Source: Planctomycetota bacterium (GTDB lineage: Bacteria > Planctomycetota > Phycisphaerae > SM23-33 > FEN-1343). From it: 6,098 nt of DNA. The position numbers and the translations under genes are program-made. The notes beneath the pieces are model-generated. The model did no database searches and had not been told where the DNA came from. It was given only the letters and a program-made list of their open reading frames with translations. Positions 4,928 through 6,098 of this stretch are shown piece after piece. The number at the start of each line of letters is the position of its first letter. Position 1 is the first letter of the stretch. The stretch spans positions 1 through 6,098 of the forward strand of contig JABMQG010000500.1 of NCBI GenBank assembly GCA_013203365.1, given 5' to 3'.

Positions 4928-5251
4928 CTAATCTTGGTTCTCCCATGGATTCTTGCCAGCCTTCAAGTCGGACGAAAGCCCCTCGGGTAAGTCGGAGAGC
5001 CGAGTCCAATAGACCGTGATGCCCGACTCGAAGAGGAAGGGCGCGTGCCAACGTTCGAGGTAGACACGACCGCCACACACCCCTATTAGCCCTGTGCTTT
5101 TTGCACTGTGGATTTCTTTGATCTGCTCCGCTTGCTCAAGAAACTGTGGCGCGTCCAACTGGCGGACACTGGCGCAACCGAGAGCCAGCACGGCACAGCC
5201 AGCCGCCAGACCTGCCAACGGCAGTGCGGCAAGTATCATCGATTTCTTCAC
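4928..5251 (-). CDS. Small putative lipoprotein downstream of pgsA
   Basis: Starts at GTG 5251-5249, with GGAG 7 bases upstream, and ends at TAG 4930-4928; 107 residues. The N-terminus M-K-K-S-M-I-L-A-A-L-P-L-A-G-L-A-A-G-C is a signal peptide. Two cysteines could be lipidated, Cys19 (L-A-A-G-C) and Cys26 (L-A-L-G-C); neither lipobox is perfect. The mature part begins with a helical, charged stretch (Q-F-L-E-Q-A-E-Q-I-K-E-I-H), then a small beta-like region (G-L-I-G-V-C-G-G-R-V-Y-L-E-R-W) and ends N-P-W-E-N-Q-D. I know no family for it. It follows pgsA by 29 bases on the same strand, so it is probably co-transcribed and membrane-attached, facing the periplasm. Confidence 0.75.
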   Translation of the reverse strand: MKKSMILAALPLAGLAAGCAVLALGCASVRQLDAPQFLEQAEQIKEIHSAKSTGLIGVCGGRVYLERWHAPFLFESGITVYWTRLSDLPEGLSSDLKAGKNPWENQD

Positions 5252-5280
5252 GCCTCATCTCCAAGAGATAACGCTGAAAC

Positions 5281-5877
5281 TCACCCGCGCGGCGCGCCGG
5301 CGTCCTCACCGTCGGAAGGCGCGAACGCTTTCCGGGCCTTCACGATATAGGTGATCGCGGAAAGGACCGTCAGGACGAGCGCCAAATACACGGCCGTATA
5401 ACACAGCCATCGCGACAGGGTCTCGGGCAGGAAGGGCAGGCTCTGATACGCCTTGAACCAGACCGCGGCCCCAAGCGCGATCATCTGCACGACGGCCTTG
5501 ACCTTGCCGGCCATCTCGGCGCCGAACGCAATCCCCTGGCTCTCGGCGTAGCCCCGGATGCTGCTGACGAGGAATTCGCGGCTGATGAGCACGACGACCA
5601 TCCACGGCTGAATGAAGTCCGACCGGCCGGCCATCAGCACGAACCCGCCGCATACGATCACCTTGTCGCAGAACGGATCGGCGATCCGGCCGAAGACGGT
5701 GATTTGATTGAGCCGCCGCGCGAAATACCCGTCGAGGAAATCGGTCGCGCACGCGACGATGAACACCACGTCCGCCCAGAACAGCGTCGTCCGATCTTCG
5801 TAGCACACGAGCACGAAAAACACGATCGCCAGCAGCAGCCGTCCCGCCGTAATCTTGTTCGGGATGTTCGTCTTCAT
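5281..5877 (-). CDS. pgsA: CDP-diacylglycerol-glycerol-3-phosphate 3-phosphatidyltransferase
   Basis: Integral membrane enzyme that joins CDP-diacylglycerol and glycerol 3-phosphate to give phosphatidylglycerophosphate, the first committed step towards phosphatidylglycerol and cardiolipin. The CDP-alcohol phosphotransferase motif D-x2-D-G-x2-A-R-x8-G-x3-D-x3-D is complete: Asp46, Asp49, Gly50, Ala53, Arg54, Gly63, Asp67 and Asp71. The N-terminal N-I-P-N-K-I-T-A-G-R start and about five or six hydrophobic segments, the last near residues 162-183, fit the family, as does the length of 198. GGGAG lies 5 bases before the ATG at 5877. It sits 63 bases downstream of rimO, a pairing seen in other bacteria. 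A related CDP-alcohol phosphotransferase (for example, making phosphatidylserine) is possible, but the N-terminus favours PgsA. Confidence 0.92.
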   Translation of the reverse strand: MKTNIPNKITAGRLLLAIVFFVLVCYEDRTTLFWADVVFIVACATDFLDGYFARRLNQITVFGRIADPFCDKVIVCGGFVLMAGRSDFIQPWMVVVLISREFLVSSIRGYAESQGIAFGAEMAGKVKAVVQMIALGAAVWFKAYQSLPFLPETLSRWLCYTAVYLALVLTVLSAITYIVKARKAFAPSDGEDAGAPRG

Positions 5878-5940
5878 TTTCGCTCCCGTTCGTTCCTTGT
5901 TCGCAATCGTTTTCCGCGCAAGCGCCGGCGTTGAGCGCGG

Positions 5941-6098
5941 TCACGAAGACATCCTGTTTGCCCCTGCCACTGTACCGGTCAGGTCGTAGCCGTAGGCGTC
6001 GGTCACGCGCGCCCGCGCGAACAGGCCGGGCTCGAGATTCACGTCCTCGAATCGGATGGAGCCGTCGACGTCGGGCGCGTCGCGGATCGTGCGACCGG
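5941..6098 (-). CDS. rimO: Ribosomal protein S12 methylthiotransferase, 3' end only
   Basis: The minus-strand frame enters from the right edge and stops at TGA 5943-5941; 51 full codons are visible. The sequence reads R-D-A-P-D-V-D-G-S-I-R-F, then L-E-P-G-L-F-A-R-A-R-V-T-D-A-Y-G-Y-D-L-T-G. This is the C-terminal TRAM domain; the A-P-(D/E)-(V/I)-D-G start and the Y-D-L near the end are typical of RimO and separate it from MiaB. RimO is a radical-SAM enzyme that adds a methylthio group to an aspartate of ribosomal protein S12. The catalytic Fe-S domains lie outside the window. It heads the visible rimO-pgsA-lipoprotein unit. The frame is not shown in most open-frame lists because its start is off the edge. 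Confidence 0.85.
   Translation of the reverse strand, partial: GRTIRDAPDVDGSIRFEDVNLEPGLFARARVTDAYGYDLTGTVAGANRMSS

Noticed and set aside
5306..5944. Minus-strand 212-codon frame over pgsA
   Set aside because: It overlaps pgsA in another frame and is Arg-rich without motifs, while pgsA has the complete CDP-alcohol phosphotransferase signature.

Overview
The window most likely comes from a member of the Planctomycetes or a close relative, probably an uncultured one. Four things point that way: leucine-rich repeats of the T-D-A-G-L-x-H-L-K-G-L-T type behind a lipoprotein signal, small half-size acyl-carrier-like proteins, a DNA-binding/Clp_N fusion, and moderately high GC. This placement rests on memory of protein styles, not on a marker gene. 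No rRNA, tRNA or CRISPR array is visible.

Layout. (1) Positions 1-905, minus strand: a two-gene unit. A small four-helix membrane protein (501-902) is followed after 24 bases by a lipoprotein with leucine-rich repeats (1-476) that runs off the left edge. (2) About 951-2166: an IS110-family insertion sequence. Its intact DEDD recombinase (1057-2055, GTG start) has a strong Shine-Dalgarno that lies inside a long leader stem-loop (977-1060). The element sits directly upstream of the membrane-protein unit and probably replaced or modified its promoter. (3) 2167-3430: a lower-GC accessory stretch. It holds an unrecognised minus-strand protein gene (2452-3146) that is readable only across a one-base frameshift in a G6 run, plus a degraded or doubtful small reading frame. 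(4) 3375-4690, plus strand: a compact cassette with a plausible promoter/operator. It has an excisionase-type helix-turn-helix fused to two Clp_N repeats, a normal acyl carrier protein with its phosphopantetheine serine, and an 85-residue protein made of ACP halves in swapped order without that serine. (5) 4691-4927: intergenic, between convergent genes, with a REP-like palindrome and GC hairpins. (6) 4928-6098, minus strand: a housekeeping unit of rimO (3' end only), pgsA and a small lipoprotein.

How the genes may work together. rimO-pgsA-lipoprotein is an ordinary co-directional set covering ribosome modification, phosphatidylglycerophosphate synthesis and an envelope protein. The most unusual part is the HTH-Clp_N / ACP / permuted half-ACP cassette. 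Close spacing (31 and 10 bases) suggests co-transcription. A regulator that can bind DNA and carries the substrate/adaptor-recognition module of Clp unfoldases, next to one competent and one serine-less acyl carrier, suggests a small self-contained regulatory or lipid/secondary-metabolite accessory system; this function is inference only. The IS110 element should have a guide (bridge/seek) RNA in one of its non-coding ends, and the leader stem-loop is the best structured candidate seen.
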